A stretch of 64,000 nucleotides of DNA from Macrobrachium rosenbergii (lineage: Eukaryota; Arthropoda; Malacostraca; Decapoda; Palaemonidae), in assembly GCF_040412425.1 (NCBI RefSeq), contig NC_089756.1:8491226-8555225 (forward strand). Direction: 5' to 3'. Both the position numbers and the translations under genes were made by a program. Positions 46,601-58,112 of this stretch are shown piece after piece; positions within the stretch are counted from its first letter, which is position 1; every line of letters begins with the position of its first letter. The notes beneath the pieces are model-generated. The model ran no database searches, was not told where the DNA came from, and was given only the letters and a program-made list of their open reading frames with translations.

Positions 46601-47345
46601 CAAACTATATGATCTCTTAACGTAATTACTAAATCCTTGATGAATAATGAAAAATCTTAAAAATCTAACTGTCTAATCCCTTTGAGGTCAGACTCTCCTG
46701 TCATCGAAAATAAATTTTTACTCAACCAGACTTTATTTCATACGCCCAAAGGTACTATCAATGTCATGGAGTACTAATTGTAGTAATTGATCAAACGGGT
46801 CACACTATTGTCACATCAAATGAACCTGTGTCGCATGACGTTTTGTTCAACGAAATTTTGTCTGGAAAGTTCTTCTGTGTAATGCATGGTAAATACATTG
46901 CTTATGAATTCGGCAAAACCTGCTTCAAGATCCTATCATGTTTATTCTATCCCTTTGGTTAATATGCCTTGATAATATTCTGCCACTTTATTGGCCTTCC
47001 TGGAACATATTTCAACTTATGTCATAGTCTTGAAAGTCATAAACCAAGATCTCTATGTCCGGAAAAATTCATATTCTTAAGCATTTCTAACCAGAATGAT
47101 CAGTGAATACAAAAATCTTGTACAAATATGATATACCTGAAGTGTTTTAAAAATCTATTATCTAAAGACTCTAGGTCTGTTACTGAAATAAAAACTTCTG
47201 TGGGCTTTAGCTTTCTACTGTAAAATGCTATAGCATTATATTTGTTATCATGTCTTTGCATTAAGCATAATCCTATATCAGTGGACTTGCATCTGTAGCT
47301 AAAAAGAATTCTTTACTGAAATCTGGGAAATTAAAAGATAAAAAA
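46601..47345 (-). pseudogene. RNase H remnant, element D
   Basis: The minus strand carries NFPDFSKEFFLATDASPL at about 47285-47345, with the first catalytic Asp, then (shifted) CLMQRHDNKYNAIAFYSRKL and VTDLES at about 47165-47280, equivalent to ISxxLxxxExxYxxxExE. The remainder down to the integrase is eroded. Confidence 0.75.
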
Positions 47346-47379
47346 AGGAGAATGAGTTAACCTTTCCTTTAATCAAATG

Positions 47380-48260
47380 CTTCTTGTTGCCTTGTTTTCC
47401 ATATCGGACACAAGTTCCTTTAAAACTCCGTCAAAGAATATTGTTGCAAAAATTCTTTATGTTTGCGGTAAAACCTGCTAATCCCAAAAATAATTCTTAC
47501 ATTGAGGTGTAGGATACTCAAAATTGATTGACTTAATCTTTAAGTCGTTTACTTCCAGACCCAATTTCACTTAGTGTGTGTCCCAGGTAGTCTATTTTCT
47601 CTTCTGAGGAAATTGCACTTCTTTAACTTCAAATTAAAGAAAAGAGTCTCTTCAGTACTTCTCTTACCAGTTTTATGTGTTTTCAATTGTATCTGTTGCA
47701 ACAATCAAATCGTCTATATAACAAAACATCCTTTAATAAATCACCTAAAATCTTATCCATTAATTTCACAAAAAGGTTACTGGGTTGACTTCAGACCAAA
47801 AGGTTTCTCATATATTGATATCTACTGTTGCTTGTACTAAAGGCAGTTAATGGTTTACTTTCCTCGTCCAAAAATTTGTAAAAATGTCATGACAAATCTA
47901 TTGTGGTAAAATTTCTTGATAATACAAACGTTGTAAAATCTCTCATAGACCATTGGATAAGGATCATTTTCAATTATCTTGTTTAACAATCTGAAATCTA
48001 AACTACTCTGTAGGTTTTATCCATTTTGGAAAATAGCAAAATTACTAAAAGACCATGGAGATTTTGATGGTTCTGTTATTCCTCGCCTATCCATTTTTAT
48101 CAACTTCTCTTTCAATGATCTCCTTCTGGGAATGGGCACTCTAAAGGCTGGTATGTAGATTGGCTTTGTGTTTTGTGGAATGTCTATTCTATGACAATTT
48201 CACCTGTGTTACCTAATGTATCGCCCTCCAAATATCTATGTCTTAGTATTCAATAAAAAC
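47380..48260 (-). pseudogene. Reverse transcriptase remnant, element D
   Basis: On the minus strand IPAFRVPIPRRRSLKEKLIK and ITEPSKSPWSFSNF (fingers, 48040-48160) are followed by LDFRLLNKIIENDPYPM, broken TIDL-type text, YEKPFGLKSTQ near 47780-47810 and YIDDLIVATDTIENT at about 47685-47722, with the catalytic YIDD pair preserved. Stops and frame shifts occur every 30-60 codons. Confidence 0.82.
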
Positions 48261-50345
48261 AAATCTTATGAGTTTCTCTTTATACAATCTTCTTTAATAT
48301 CTTTCAAGTGAGACCCTATCTTAGCTCTTCTCAGTTTTATGTCCTGGGCTAAATTTTCACCTTCTTTATTGATTGGTGCTTTTCCTTCTCTACAACTTGA
48401 ATGGGGAATGCTGTATACCTCTGCTAAACCAAATTCTGTTCCCTGTGTTAGCCTAACCTTCCTCCTCTGTTATTCATAACCTGCAAAGCATTTTACCCTG
48501 CCTGACTTTTCTAGAAAGTAATGTACCCCCTTTACTTGTGCTTCTTCAGTAAGCGTAAATTTCCTTCCCTTCTAAAATTGGATTTACTGTTGGATTCCAT
48601 CCATGACGACTCTCTCAGGTTTAAGTCTTAACTCCTGTCTAATTTCAAGTAAGTTTCTTGGTTGGATTCTAAAATGAGTATTTATCTGTTGAGAGCTTGT
48701 GCCTCATATAATATCTTCCCTCTGTCAGTGTCTTTCTTTAGAATACTTCCACAATGAAGAGTGCTCTCATTTGAATTCTTCCTGTTAATTTACATAGAAA
48801 TTCTAATAAATTTCACTTGACCCCTTTCAATCACAAATGCTCTCTAAAACATTAATGCTGATCCTTCTCAGCCAAGTTGGATAACCAAAGTAGCAAATGT
48901 GCAAACCCTAACTGTATATCTTTGAATAGAACCTTCTCCTTTAGTGAAATTCTTCCTAGCTTAAAAGGAAAATCTATTTGTCCTACTATTCTGATATTAT
49001 TACCCTGAACATCTGTGATTCTAACAAAATACTGCTGGGTTTAAAACTAATACAAGGAAAAATCATCTGATACACCTTTTCTTGACATTATATTCTTAGG
49101 ACTCCCATGTATCAAAAATGTGGCAATAGGTTTCTCTAAAAACATTCAGGAAAATACTGGTCTATAATTATATTCATTCCCTATACTAACTTTGCTAACC
49201 TAATCTAGTTTGGCTTAGGTTTTGCAATCCGGTCCTTCCTAATGAAGGAAGACCCAATATACCACTGGGTGAAAATTTACCATTGTGTCATCTGATAAAC
49301 TTTAGAGTTTGGTTAGTATCTTGATAAATAATTTGGGTTTGAACCCTAACAATCTAATTTTGGAACCATAGGATATATACCTCTGCCTCTTGACTGAGAT
49401 CTATATTAATGTTGGAAGAGGTCTATTTCTGCAATCTGTTGATCGCAATAAATCTGCTCTCTTATGGAAAGGGCAGTATTTGTTCCCTGACATGTCACTG
49501 GCATAATGTCCCCTTCTGACAGTTATAACACGTGACTGTTGAAAATCCCCTGGAGTTGTATTACCTAACGTCCTAATTTGATTTCTAATGGATTCCTAGA
49601 ACTATTTTGTCCTCTTTCTTCTATCCCTAAACCTGACTAAAGGTCTGTATAATGGTTCCCTTCGTGATTTCTACCTAAGATTCTTGCTACTTCCTCTTCG
49701 ATCTCAGCTATGTCATCTGAAGTCTCCCATTTTCAGGTCATCCTTCCAATAGCTTCGGCTGGCAAACAAAATCATGAATGCTAACCTAATAATGGTTTTG
49801 ACATCAGCTACTGACATTTTATCTGTCTCTGCCCATTTAGTGGATGTAACTAAGTGACCCCATTCATTCATATTGTTATATAGCTGAAGAGCTCATCCCT
49901 TGGTAACAAATCTGCCTTATAACAGTTAGCTATCCTTGAAGACTGATAACGGGATCTGATTCGCCTACTGTGGAATATACAATCCTAAAGAACTGTTTCA
50001 TTTCTTCCCAATTCTTAAGTCTTTGATATGTCCGGAATGGACATATCGTTCTAAGTCTACCCCTGCTTTCAGATCCAGATAACTCTTTCAAGTGAGAACT
50101 GAGTTTTTCGCTGTCTGTGCCTATTATGTTATTAAGATGTATGTTACCTGCTCTATCCAGTTTTCTAAGTTACAGGCACCTGACCTTCTTTCCTTCCGCA
50201 AAATTTGGCTATATCAGTTAATTGCATGTCTTTTATGGGTACCTACAGCTGCTGAGACTGGGCTTTGACTGTGTTTCCCATCCATAGCTAAATTATTGGT
50301 TTGACTTCTTGTGTAAAAGGAGTTCTTAAACTATTAGTTTGAATG
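48261..50345 (-). pseudogene. gag and protease region, element D
   Basis: The minus strand has CYNCQKGHYASDM near 49490-49535, a CCHC zinc knuckle with its last Cys changed. Upstream, at higher coordinates, short capsid-like pieces occur. The protease active site was not located between 48300 and 49400. Extensively broken. Confidence 0.6.
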
Positions 50346-51539
50346 GGATCTCCTCCTGGGCATTTATTCACAATGACAAACACTTTCTTAACCACTGAGT
50401 ATAATGGCAGTAATAAAAAGCAAATAAAGTCAACCAGTTCTTAAAATCACAAAAAAATCACAAAAGATGATAAACACTTCTATCTTACTTAAAAAAATTA
50501 ATCGATCACTTTAATTTCCCGAAAAACTGAATCAATCACTAAAATTTCCCCGAAATTCAAAATTACCGATTGGCTGTAATTAAAAAACAAAAAAACACTC
50601 CCTTAACTTCCAATTGTCCTTGACAGTGCTGGTAAAACAAATAAAGAAATTATCATCGTTGAAAAAAATTAAAGAAAAATAATCTTCAAAAAACTTATGA
50701 TTCTGAACACCTTTCATAATGAACAAAAAACAAGTTGAGATTTCGTGATCATCAAATATATAAATTTCAGCTAATGAATGTTAGATAAGAAATTAAATGT
50801 CTTAAAATAACCTAGAATGACAAATAAAATACAGAAATTATGGGTTAGTCATTCCAAACGTTAAATAAAGTTTAGTAATACCAAATGTTGGATAAAATTT
50901 AGTAAAAATCATCGATAGGTGCTTAGTTAAAGAAAGAGAAAAAAAAACTCTTGTTTGAAGTCTATTTAATTTACGTATGAGTTTTGTGTTTTCAAATGAA
51001 TATCAATACAAGTGTTCTTAGTCGACTTAATTTTGTGTGCTTCAACTCAAGGAAAAAAAATTTTCTAAGTGTGTGTGTGACCGTAAGGACATTCTTACTG
51101 TGTGTCAAAAAAAGTCTCTCGTCTTTCTCCAGAATACCATAGCTTGATTTTGTTATTCGTATAATCTTCGTCCAAGGGTTGGGTTGTTCGTTCGTCTTCT
51201 TCTTCCCCTTCTTCTTCAGCGTCCTTCCGTCACTGGGCCTTAGCTGGGGATCTTGCTCTCACTCGGTCAAAACGGGAATCATCCTGGCGTCGACAGAAAA
51301 CGCCTCAGTATTTACAGCTGAGTTAGTCTTCAACTTTGTTGTAGCGTTGTGTGTTAGTTTGCGTGGGCAATAATTTATTTCTTCTTTGCAGACTGGCGTA
51401 TGTTATGTTTTGTCTTTGGTGTTTTTCTTTGATCACTTGTTTATTCTATTTTCAATTGTTTATCTCAACACTCTTTCGCCAACTGTTCACTCTCACTACC
51501 TGTACACCCGGAAAAATATCTCAAATAGCTGTTGATATC
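50346..51539 (-). other. Leader of element D
   Basis: AT-rich from 50400 to 51100, then more GC-rich. No coding similarity; plus-strand frames of 60-70 codons here are antisense to the element and lack recognisable content. Confidence 0.5.
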
Positions 51540-51665
51540 TCACTGCTCATCGCTAGCTGTTGATATCTCACCGAACGCCATCAGCTGCAGCTTTTGTTAT
51601 CCCACTTCTCGTCGCTAGCTGTTGATATCCCACTTAGCTCTCGTTATCCCACCGCTGCCACCAGC
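51540..51665 (-). repeat. Iterated primer-site-like repeats next to the 5' LTR of element D
   Basis: On the minus strand the motif GTGGGATAAC/GTGGGATATC/GTGAGATATC recurs about five times, mostly linked by AACAGCTAGCGA, starting at the primer site itself (TGGTGGCAGCGGTGGGATAA, 51644-51663). Spacing alternates between about 22 and 35 bp. Confidence 0.8.
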
Positions 51666-52618
51666 TGTAGTCGGACCCTGTTTCTTTCCTTCAAAGGGCC
51701 CAACTCTAAGGTAACGTGCCCAGCCAGGCGGCATGGAAGTTATTTGTAGCAGGAACAAGTGGTTCTTTAAAAAACAGTTAATAAATTATAAATTACTGAG
51801 GTTAAAGGGAAAATTATTAATTGTTCCCGTTTCTTCTTTATTTGCACTTCTTGTCTTACAGTTCCACCTATAGTTTCTTAACTGTTTCTTAATGGTTCGA
51901 GACTTTAAGATAATGGTTTCGCTTTAAAATAATGGTTTCGAGAGACTAAACGAATTAGATTATGGGGACTATTGTTTGAGAGAGTCTTTCTTCACTAACA
52001 CACTTCTCCTCTTTCTGTCTTTTCTGCTTCCCCTCACTTCGGAATAGTTCTCTCTGTCTCTTCTCTCTGTCTCCCTCTTTTTTCTGTCTCCTTTCTGTCT
52101 GCCTGTCCTTATATCTCCCATTTTCCCTTGTGTCAACCATGACGTCATATTCTGGGCAGGTACTGCTTTTCTGAGGTACCTCCTCCACTTGCTTCATTCC
52201 AACTTTTGGAGGTGTGTTTTAAGGAATTCCTGTTGATTATTGGGTATTTGCTTCTTGTAGGACGTCTCTAGGTCTCTGGCACTGATGGCATTTGATTGGC
52301 CAAAACATCTAAGCTTGACCTGTGGGCGTGGCTTATTTCCTTGGGCTATCCTTCCAAATCAAGGGAGGTGAAACTGTTTTCCCACACTCTACTAACCATA
52401 AGGTTCCTTCGCAGGACCCTAATGGATTTCGAAAAATATGCCAGATGCAATTTCTCTTTAGCGCCTCGTTAGTGCTGGTGTGCTCTTGAAGATATGGTTG
52501 GAGACTTGTTGTAACAGGCTGGGAGATTTATGACTTTATGGTCCTTCGTACCGACCCAAAATGGAAATAGGATATTTCCACTTCGAAAAAATACGTTTTT
52601 CTCTATTCTCTCGATACA
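51666..52618 (-). repeat. 5' LTR of element D
   Basis: Starts TGTAGTCGGACCC and ends TCTCGATACA on the plus strand, followed by CATA. Confidence 0.88.
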
Positions 52619-52760
52619 CATACATAAAATAACTTACCATCAAGAGAACAAGCGAGAAAGACATACATAAAATAACTTACCATCAAGAGAACAATCAAGA
52701 TAAAATGGAAAAGAATAGAAAAGACGAATTCCCACAATTACAGGATAGAAAACCAAGAAG
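52619..52760 (+). repeat. Tandem repeat in element C, right of element D
   Basis: Continues the array at 43478-43588: CATACATAAAATAACTTACC and ATCAAGAGAACAA recur with alternating GCGAGAAAGA and TCAAGATAAAATGG spacers. Confidence 0.8.
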
Positions 52761-52816
52761 ATGTGCACATCAAGAAATTATATACTCCAAAGAAAGAAAT
52801 GACCCAGATATAAATA

Positions 52817-53347
52817 ATGGTGATCACCGAGATTCTGAATATAACAAAAAAACAAGGCGCCTATAACGATAAATATACAGAGATAAATACCGATAGTTAT
52901 AGCAATGTAGTAATAAGTTGTGATAATGAAAGGAAATTACTAAATGAAGTATTGTTATTAAACAAAGTAAATAAAGTAGATATAAATAATGTAATAGCAG
53001 TAACTGAAGAAACTAGTGAATATGCAGAACATTGTTACTTTGCAGATATAGAAGATGAAGAAATGTGTTGCGTAAGCACTGCTGATGATAATAAAGTACA
53101 GTTCATACTTAATAGACAAGCAATTTTGCATCCAAAGCGTTTAACAAAAATACATTTAAGGGGAAAAGAAGAAATAGAAGGTAAAGACGTTCTGTTATTA
53201 AATGAAGAGTTGCCAGAATTTGTCAGAATGGACAATTCACTGGTCTACATGAAGGGTAATACTTGTGAAGTTTATGTCCAAAACTGCTCAGATAACAAAC
53301 TAAACACTATATGCAGGCATTGTCTTTTGCAAAGGAATACCTATTAA
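52817..53347 (+). pseudogene. Protease-RT linker of element C polyprotein
   Basis: A 176-codon open frame without a catalytic motif, acidic and Asn-rich. FILNRQAILHPKRLTKIHLR and PEFVRMDNSLVYMKGNTCEV resemble the spacer domain between protease and RT in long gypsy polyproteins. It is an internal piece of pol, not a separate gene; the frame shifts at about 53340 into the RT leader. Confidence 0.6.
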
Positions 53348-54330
53348 CAATCCTTTACTAACACGGGAAGAAAAAGCATTTTTCTCTGTAACTGGTCAAA
53401 GATCTGAATTAAACAAAGAGATGAATAAAACAGATTTCCCAGAAAACAAGAATAAGTTAATTCAGGTGTCAGAAAAATACAGAGATGTAATAACTACAGA
53501 AGGAGATAAATTAGGCAGAACAAATGTCCTACAACATAGAATTTTGTTAGATGATGGAGCAAATCCATTCTTTATTCCTAAATACAGATTACCAATAAGC
53601 TAAAGACCCATGGTTGACAATCTGATAGAAGAAATGAAGAAAGATGGGGTAGTCATTCCTTCCAAATCTCCATATGATTCTCCATTGCTACTTGTTCCAA
53701 AGAAAGATGGAAATTGAAGACTTGTGATAGATTATAAAAAGTTAAATTCCAACACCATCCCAGATAGAATGCCAATGCCAGTAATTCAAAATATGTTAGC
53801 TCAATTAGGAGGTGCAAAAATATTTTCATCTTTAGATTTGCTGAGTGGATATTGGCAAGTACCTTTAAACGAAGAGTCGAAACCATACACAGCCTTCAGC
53901 ACACATAGAGAACACTTACAATTTGAAGTCATGCCATTTGGACTCACTTCGGCTCCTTTAACGTTTGTTAGATTAATGTTGCAAATCCTAGGAGATATAG
54001 AAAATGTTGCAGCTTACCTAGATGACGTCATCATTTTTATAAAGATTTAGAAAGTCACCTCAAAACTTTAAAAATAGTCCTAGAAAGATTAAGAATAGCA
54101 GGACTAAAAATCAAATTACAGAAATGTCAATTCTTAATGAAATCTTTGGAATACTTAGGTCATGTAATTAGTGAAGATGGACTGCGCATGCAAGCAGGCA
54201 AGATAAAAGGCAATAGTTGAATATCCAGCTCCTACAAATTTGAAAGCATTGAGACGATTTCTAGGAATGGTAGGTTACTATAGACATTTCATTAAGGGTT
54301 TTGCTACAATAGCCAAACCATTAACATAAT
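53348..54330 (+). pseudogene. Reverse transcriptase, element C
   Basis: RT leader FSVTGQRSELNKEMNKTDFP and LQHRILLDDGANPFFIPKYR, a stop at 53600-53602, VVIPSKSPYDSPLLLVPKKD, a second stop at 53716-53718, LVIDYKKLNSNTIPDRMPMP, IFSSLDLLSGYWQVPLNEES (first Asp), VMPFGLTSAPLTFVRLM and VAAYLDDVIIFIKI with the catalytic YLDD intact. A frame break at about 54047 and another near 54210 precede FLGMVGYYRHFIKG in the thumb. Catalytic residues are all present; only stops and frame slips inactivate it. Confidence 0.92.
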
Positions 54331-54401
54331 TAACAAAGAAGGATGTCAAGTATGAATGGAATAAAGAGCAAGAGACAGCCTTCCAAACGCTAAAGAGTAA
54401 A

Positions 54402-56162
54402 ATGACAAGGAATCCTGTATTAATCTACCCAGATTTCTCCAAAGACTTCTACTTAGCCTGTGACGCCTCAAGTACAGGGCTAGGGGCTGTATTATTGCAA
54501 AAGGACAAAACCAGAATGAGGGCAGTATATTATGCCAGTAGAGTCTTAAATGCAGCAGAGAGAAATTATAGCACAATAGAAAGGGAATGTGTAGCATTAT
54601 ACTGGGGATTAAAGAAATTTAGGCACAAAGTCAAAGTACTTACTGATCACAAACCCATTTGTGATTTGTTTAAGAAGAGAACTTTTACAAATAACATGAA
54701 GTTCAATAGATGGTTCATTAGTGTGTCAGAATTTGCTCCAGAATTCAGATATATCCCAGGGAAATTTAATACACTAGCAGATGCATTATCCAGATCCCAA
54801 GAAGAAACAGAGAAATGCATTACCACTGATACCTTTTGTTTTAGCTGTCAAGTAGTAGACTTAGACTTAGAAAGAGTTCAAATACACGGAAGTGATACAG
54901 AAATCAGACAGATAATAGGACAGTTAATGACAGATGAATCTTCAAAACATGATTTTGTATTAATCAATGGGTTATTGTATAAAAGACCAACACAGAAGAA
55001 TGGTTATTCTCGTCTATACATCCCAAAAACACTAATCAGAGAAGTTTTAGAACTAACCCACTCATATAAGTTAGCAGGACATCCAGGAATTAAAAAGACA
55101 AGTAGAATCATAACCAGAAATTATTTTTGGCAACATTGTAGTGAAGATGCCAAGAACTTTGTACAAAACTGTGTAGTTTGTAATAGAAATAAGGGTAACG
55201 TAAATCCAAAGGCTCCACTTGAAAAATATCCATCGGAACTTCACCCGTTCCAATGCGTGTCAATGGACTTTTTAGGTCCATTCCCTATCACTGTTAGAGG
55301 GAATAAACAAACACTAATCTTTCTAGACAATCTAAAAAGGTATGTAGAGACTATACCAGTAAGAAGTAGAGATGCAATTACAGTAGCAGAAGCTCTTAAA
55401 TCTAGAATTATCACGAGGCATTCATGTCCACAAGTTCTTCTTTCTGATAACGCAGCTGAATTTACTAGTGAACTTTTAAGAAAATTATGTGAATTTTACG
55501 AGATAAAAAAATGTCAAATAACAGCATATAAACCAAGTTCAAATGGAGCAGTAGAAAGAACAAATCGTAAAATAAAGGATATCCTGAAAACTTTAGTTAA
55601 ACCTAATACAGAAGACTGGGATTTAGCTTTGGAAGACGTACAGTTTACTATAAATGAAACAGTAGGAGAATCACCGCACTACTTATTATATGGTTATCAA
55701 AAAAGACTACCTAATACCTTACTAGATGATGCAACACCACCCCGACATACTTATAATCATGATGACTATATTGCATGGAAAACTAGACGTACTTATGAAA
55801 CGATCAAACAAACGAGGACTAGACTTAATGAATACAATAAAATTCAAGCAAGGTACTATGACAAAAATACGACTAAACCAGACATTATAGTAGGTGCTCA
55901 GGTATGTGTTCAGAATCATATTCCAGAAGGTCCTAATGCAAAAGTTTCTCCTAAATTTCATGGTCCTTATAGAGTATTAGAAATGTTAAAATTGAATAAG
56001 CTTAGAATTATTAATGAGAATGATCTAAAAGAAAAGATCATTCATTGGAATCATGTGAAGGTAATAAAAGCAGACGCTTGGTCCACTAAAAAGCTAGAAG
56101 AAGTATTGAAGGAAAATAAAGAAGAACAGATAAACATAAGATATGAGTTAAGAAAAAGATAA
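54402..56162 (+). CDS. RNase H and integrase part of element C polyprotein
   Basis: 586 open codons; the true polyprotein starts upstream, so the ATG at 54402 is only the first in-frame Met. RNase H: YLACDASSTGLGAVLLQKD (Asp), AERNYSTIERECVALYWGLK (Glu), VLTDHKPICDLF (Asp) and FNTLADALSRS (Asp) in the first 135 residues. Integrase: LTHSYKLAGHPGIKKTSR and FVQNCVVCNRNKG give an HHCC zinc site. The core has CVSMDFLGPFPI, QVLLSDNAAEFTSELL and KPSSNGAVERTNRKIKD (D, D, E). Near residue 525, PKFHGPYRVLEMLKLN is the GPY/F module. It ends with a basic tail before TAA at 56160-56162. All catalytic residues are intact. Confidence 0.95.
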   Translation: MTRNPVLIYPDFSKDFYLACDASSTGLGAVLLQKDKTRMRAVYYASRVLNAAERNYSTIERECVALYWGLKKFRHKVKVLTDHKPICDLFKKRTFTNNMKFNRWFISVSEFAPEFRYIPGKFNTLADALSRSQEETEKCITTDTFCFSCQVVDLDLERVQIHGSDTEIRQIIGQLMTDESSKHDFVLINGLLYKRPTQKNGYSRLYIPKTLIREVLELTHSYKLAGHPGIKKTSRIITRNYFWQHCSEDAKNFVQNCVVCNRNKGNVNPKAPLEKYPSELHPFQCVSMDFLGPFPITVRGNKQTLIFLDNLKRYVETIPVRSRDAITVAEALKSRIITRHSCPQVLLSDNAAEFTSELLRKLCEFYEIKKCQITAYKPSSNGAVERTNRKIKDILKTLVKPNTEDWDLALEDVQFTINETVGESPHYLLYGYQKRLPNTLLDDATPPRHTYNHDDYIAWKTRRTYETIKQTRTRLNEYNKIQARYYDKNTTKPDIIVGAQVCVQNHIPEGPNAKVSPKFHGPYRVLEMLKLNKLRIINENDLKEKIIHWNHVKVIKADAWSTKKLEEVLKENKEEQINIRYELRKR

Positions 56163-56227
56163 ATTTATGTGAAGTGTTGAACAGAAATATCATATGTAAA
56201 ATGTATTTGTAGAAATTAAAATACCTC

Positions 56228-57737
56228 ATGTATATAGAATATCTGATCAGGTTTATTCTTACAGATACAAACAAGCGGCTCATCCTAATAAGCATAACCC
56301 TACTTTTCGTGACATCCGAAGTGGTCATCCGAAAGGGTGCACTACTAAAGAAAAAGGGATCTGTGAAATTAATAAAGGATTTACGAATTGTAAGTATTGA
56401 CATTTCCTCAGTGCTTATCAATGAAATGACGTTGAAAGATGTTCAAAAAGAACTCAAATCTAATACAGAAGAGTGATAATAACAGTGCCTTACCATTGTT
56501 GAAAAGATTAGATATGACATAGGAAATGTATTAAATACAAGGTCCAAAAGATCCCTCTTACCTTTCATAGGAACAGCACTAAATCAACTATTTGGAGTCG
56601 CAACTGAATCTAATGTAGAAAAAGAAAAGGTCCGAATTGATAAGCTGGAACAATGGGCAGCAACAAGAGGTATAGTGTTAAATAAAGTGATATCTTCTCA
56701 AAACTTAAATGCCCATGAGATAGAAAAGTTAAAGGTATGCAATAATAAAGTCAGTAAAAATGTAACAAAGGAATTAAATATGTTAGTAAAAACAAAATTT
56801 TTTAAATAATTTTATTATGGAGAGTGAATTAATCTTGCAAGAACATAGAGACATGTTAAACGCAATTTTGTTAGCTTATAAGGGAATGTTAAGCCCAACC
56901 TTAATCACTCGTAAAGAATTAGAAGATATAATTAATATATTTTTGGTAGAGGGGCATTATACCCCTATGGTAAGGGTTGTTATAACCTGTTATAATTTGA
57001 TACCCACCAAGGAGGTAAAAGATAAGATCATTTTAATGTTACCATTTAATCAAAAAGATGCAGATGTACTGATGTCCATACATCCTTTCCCCATGTTGAT
57101 AAAGGAAAGTGTAATCATTTCAAATGTCAACAACATCCATTTTGCATTTGAGGAACATGGGTTAATGATGTCATTTATTACTGATGTTCAGTTAAAAGAT
57201 TGCATAATTTTAAAGGAAAGGGAATACATTTGCAACCTTGATAACCTTTATGAAATTACTAATGCCTATCCTTGTGTTCAAGAAATAATTGAAAATAAAA
57301 ATTAAGAAAACTTATTATGTACCCATTTATCCAAACACAGTTTTCTTTCCATCTTAGTAGAAGTCAATTTTTGTGTTTTCACTAGATACTGTAACAGCCA
57401 TAATCAACTGCCATAATCTAAGCACAGCGATAAATTTCAATAATGATCATTTCATGTTTTCACTGAGTTAAAATTTCACAAAAGCATCCCATACATGAAC
57501 CAGTCTAAGAATATCAAAGAGTTTCACTTGTCTCAATTAGAATTAAAACAACTGAATGAGTTACCATTAGTAGATGAATTTTTCTACTAAAAAGAAAAGG
57601 TTTCACCAATTTTGTCTCTGTTCAATTTGATAATATTACTTGTAATTGTGGTATTTGCCATTCTAGTCAAATGTGTAATGATTTCAAATATTGAGAAGAT
57701 TATAAAAGAAATAAAAAGGGCCAAGGAAGAAGAATAA
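56228..57737 (+). pseudogene. Envelope-like gene remnant, element C
   Basis: The third region after integrase, where errantiviruses carry env. The first open piece (56228-56476) has a hydrophobic N-terminal segment of about 15 residues, signal-peptide-like. A second frame (about 56487-56810) has a furin-type RSKR at 56540-56551 followed by a Leu/Phe/Gly-rich stretch, the arrangement of baculovirus F-type proteins and errantiviral Env. A third frame (56817-57305) is open for 162 codons. Near 57610-57680 a strongly hydrophobic stretch of about 22 residues with a short charged tail ends at TAA 57735-57737, a membrane anchor. The gene is broken in at least three places and could not make one product as it stands. 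Confidence 0.72.
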
Positions 57738-57990
57738 TGTTCTTATATACATGATTTATTGCCAATTTCTCTATATGTTGTTGATTTTCATTGTGTATTC
57801 ACTATTGCGGTTAACCATTTTACAATGTGAATTTTTCTACAGTATATTATTGATCTGATATTTTGATATTGGTGCATCGACGTGAGTTGTGCAATATTTT
57901 GAGATTTTTTATAAATGGGCAGTCATATAAATGCTTTGTTTTATGTGTAGATTTACAATTATCCATTCAAACTGTGTTTTTGTTGTCACA

Positions 57991-58000
57991 CTGAGGGCAG
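57991..58000 (+). other. Candidate polypurine tract of element C
   Basis: CTGAGGGCAG directly precedes TGTGAGATAG at the start of the 3' LTR; purine-rich but imperfect. Confidence 0.45.
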
Positions 58001-58060
58001 TGTGAGATAGCATGACCGAGTGATGTAGTGGTACAAAGAAAAGTTAGATAGGGAAATTGT

Positions 58061-58112
<52 letters not shown>

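Larger units (their letters stand above)
43589..52618 (-). mobile_element. Element D: Ty3/gypsy LTR retrotransposon (minus strand) nested in element C
   Basis: LTRs at 43589-44513 and 51666-52618 flank minus-strand gag, RT, RNase H and integrase remnants; CATA is duplicated at 43585-43588 and 52619-52622. The primer site TGGTGGCAGCGGTGGG adjoins the right LTR, so the right LTR is the 5' one. No minus-strand frame longer than about 100 codons remains. Here RT precedes integrase, the usual gypsy order. The LTRs are only about 80-85% alike by eye. Confidence 0.9.
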
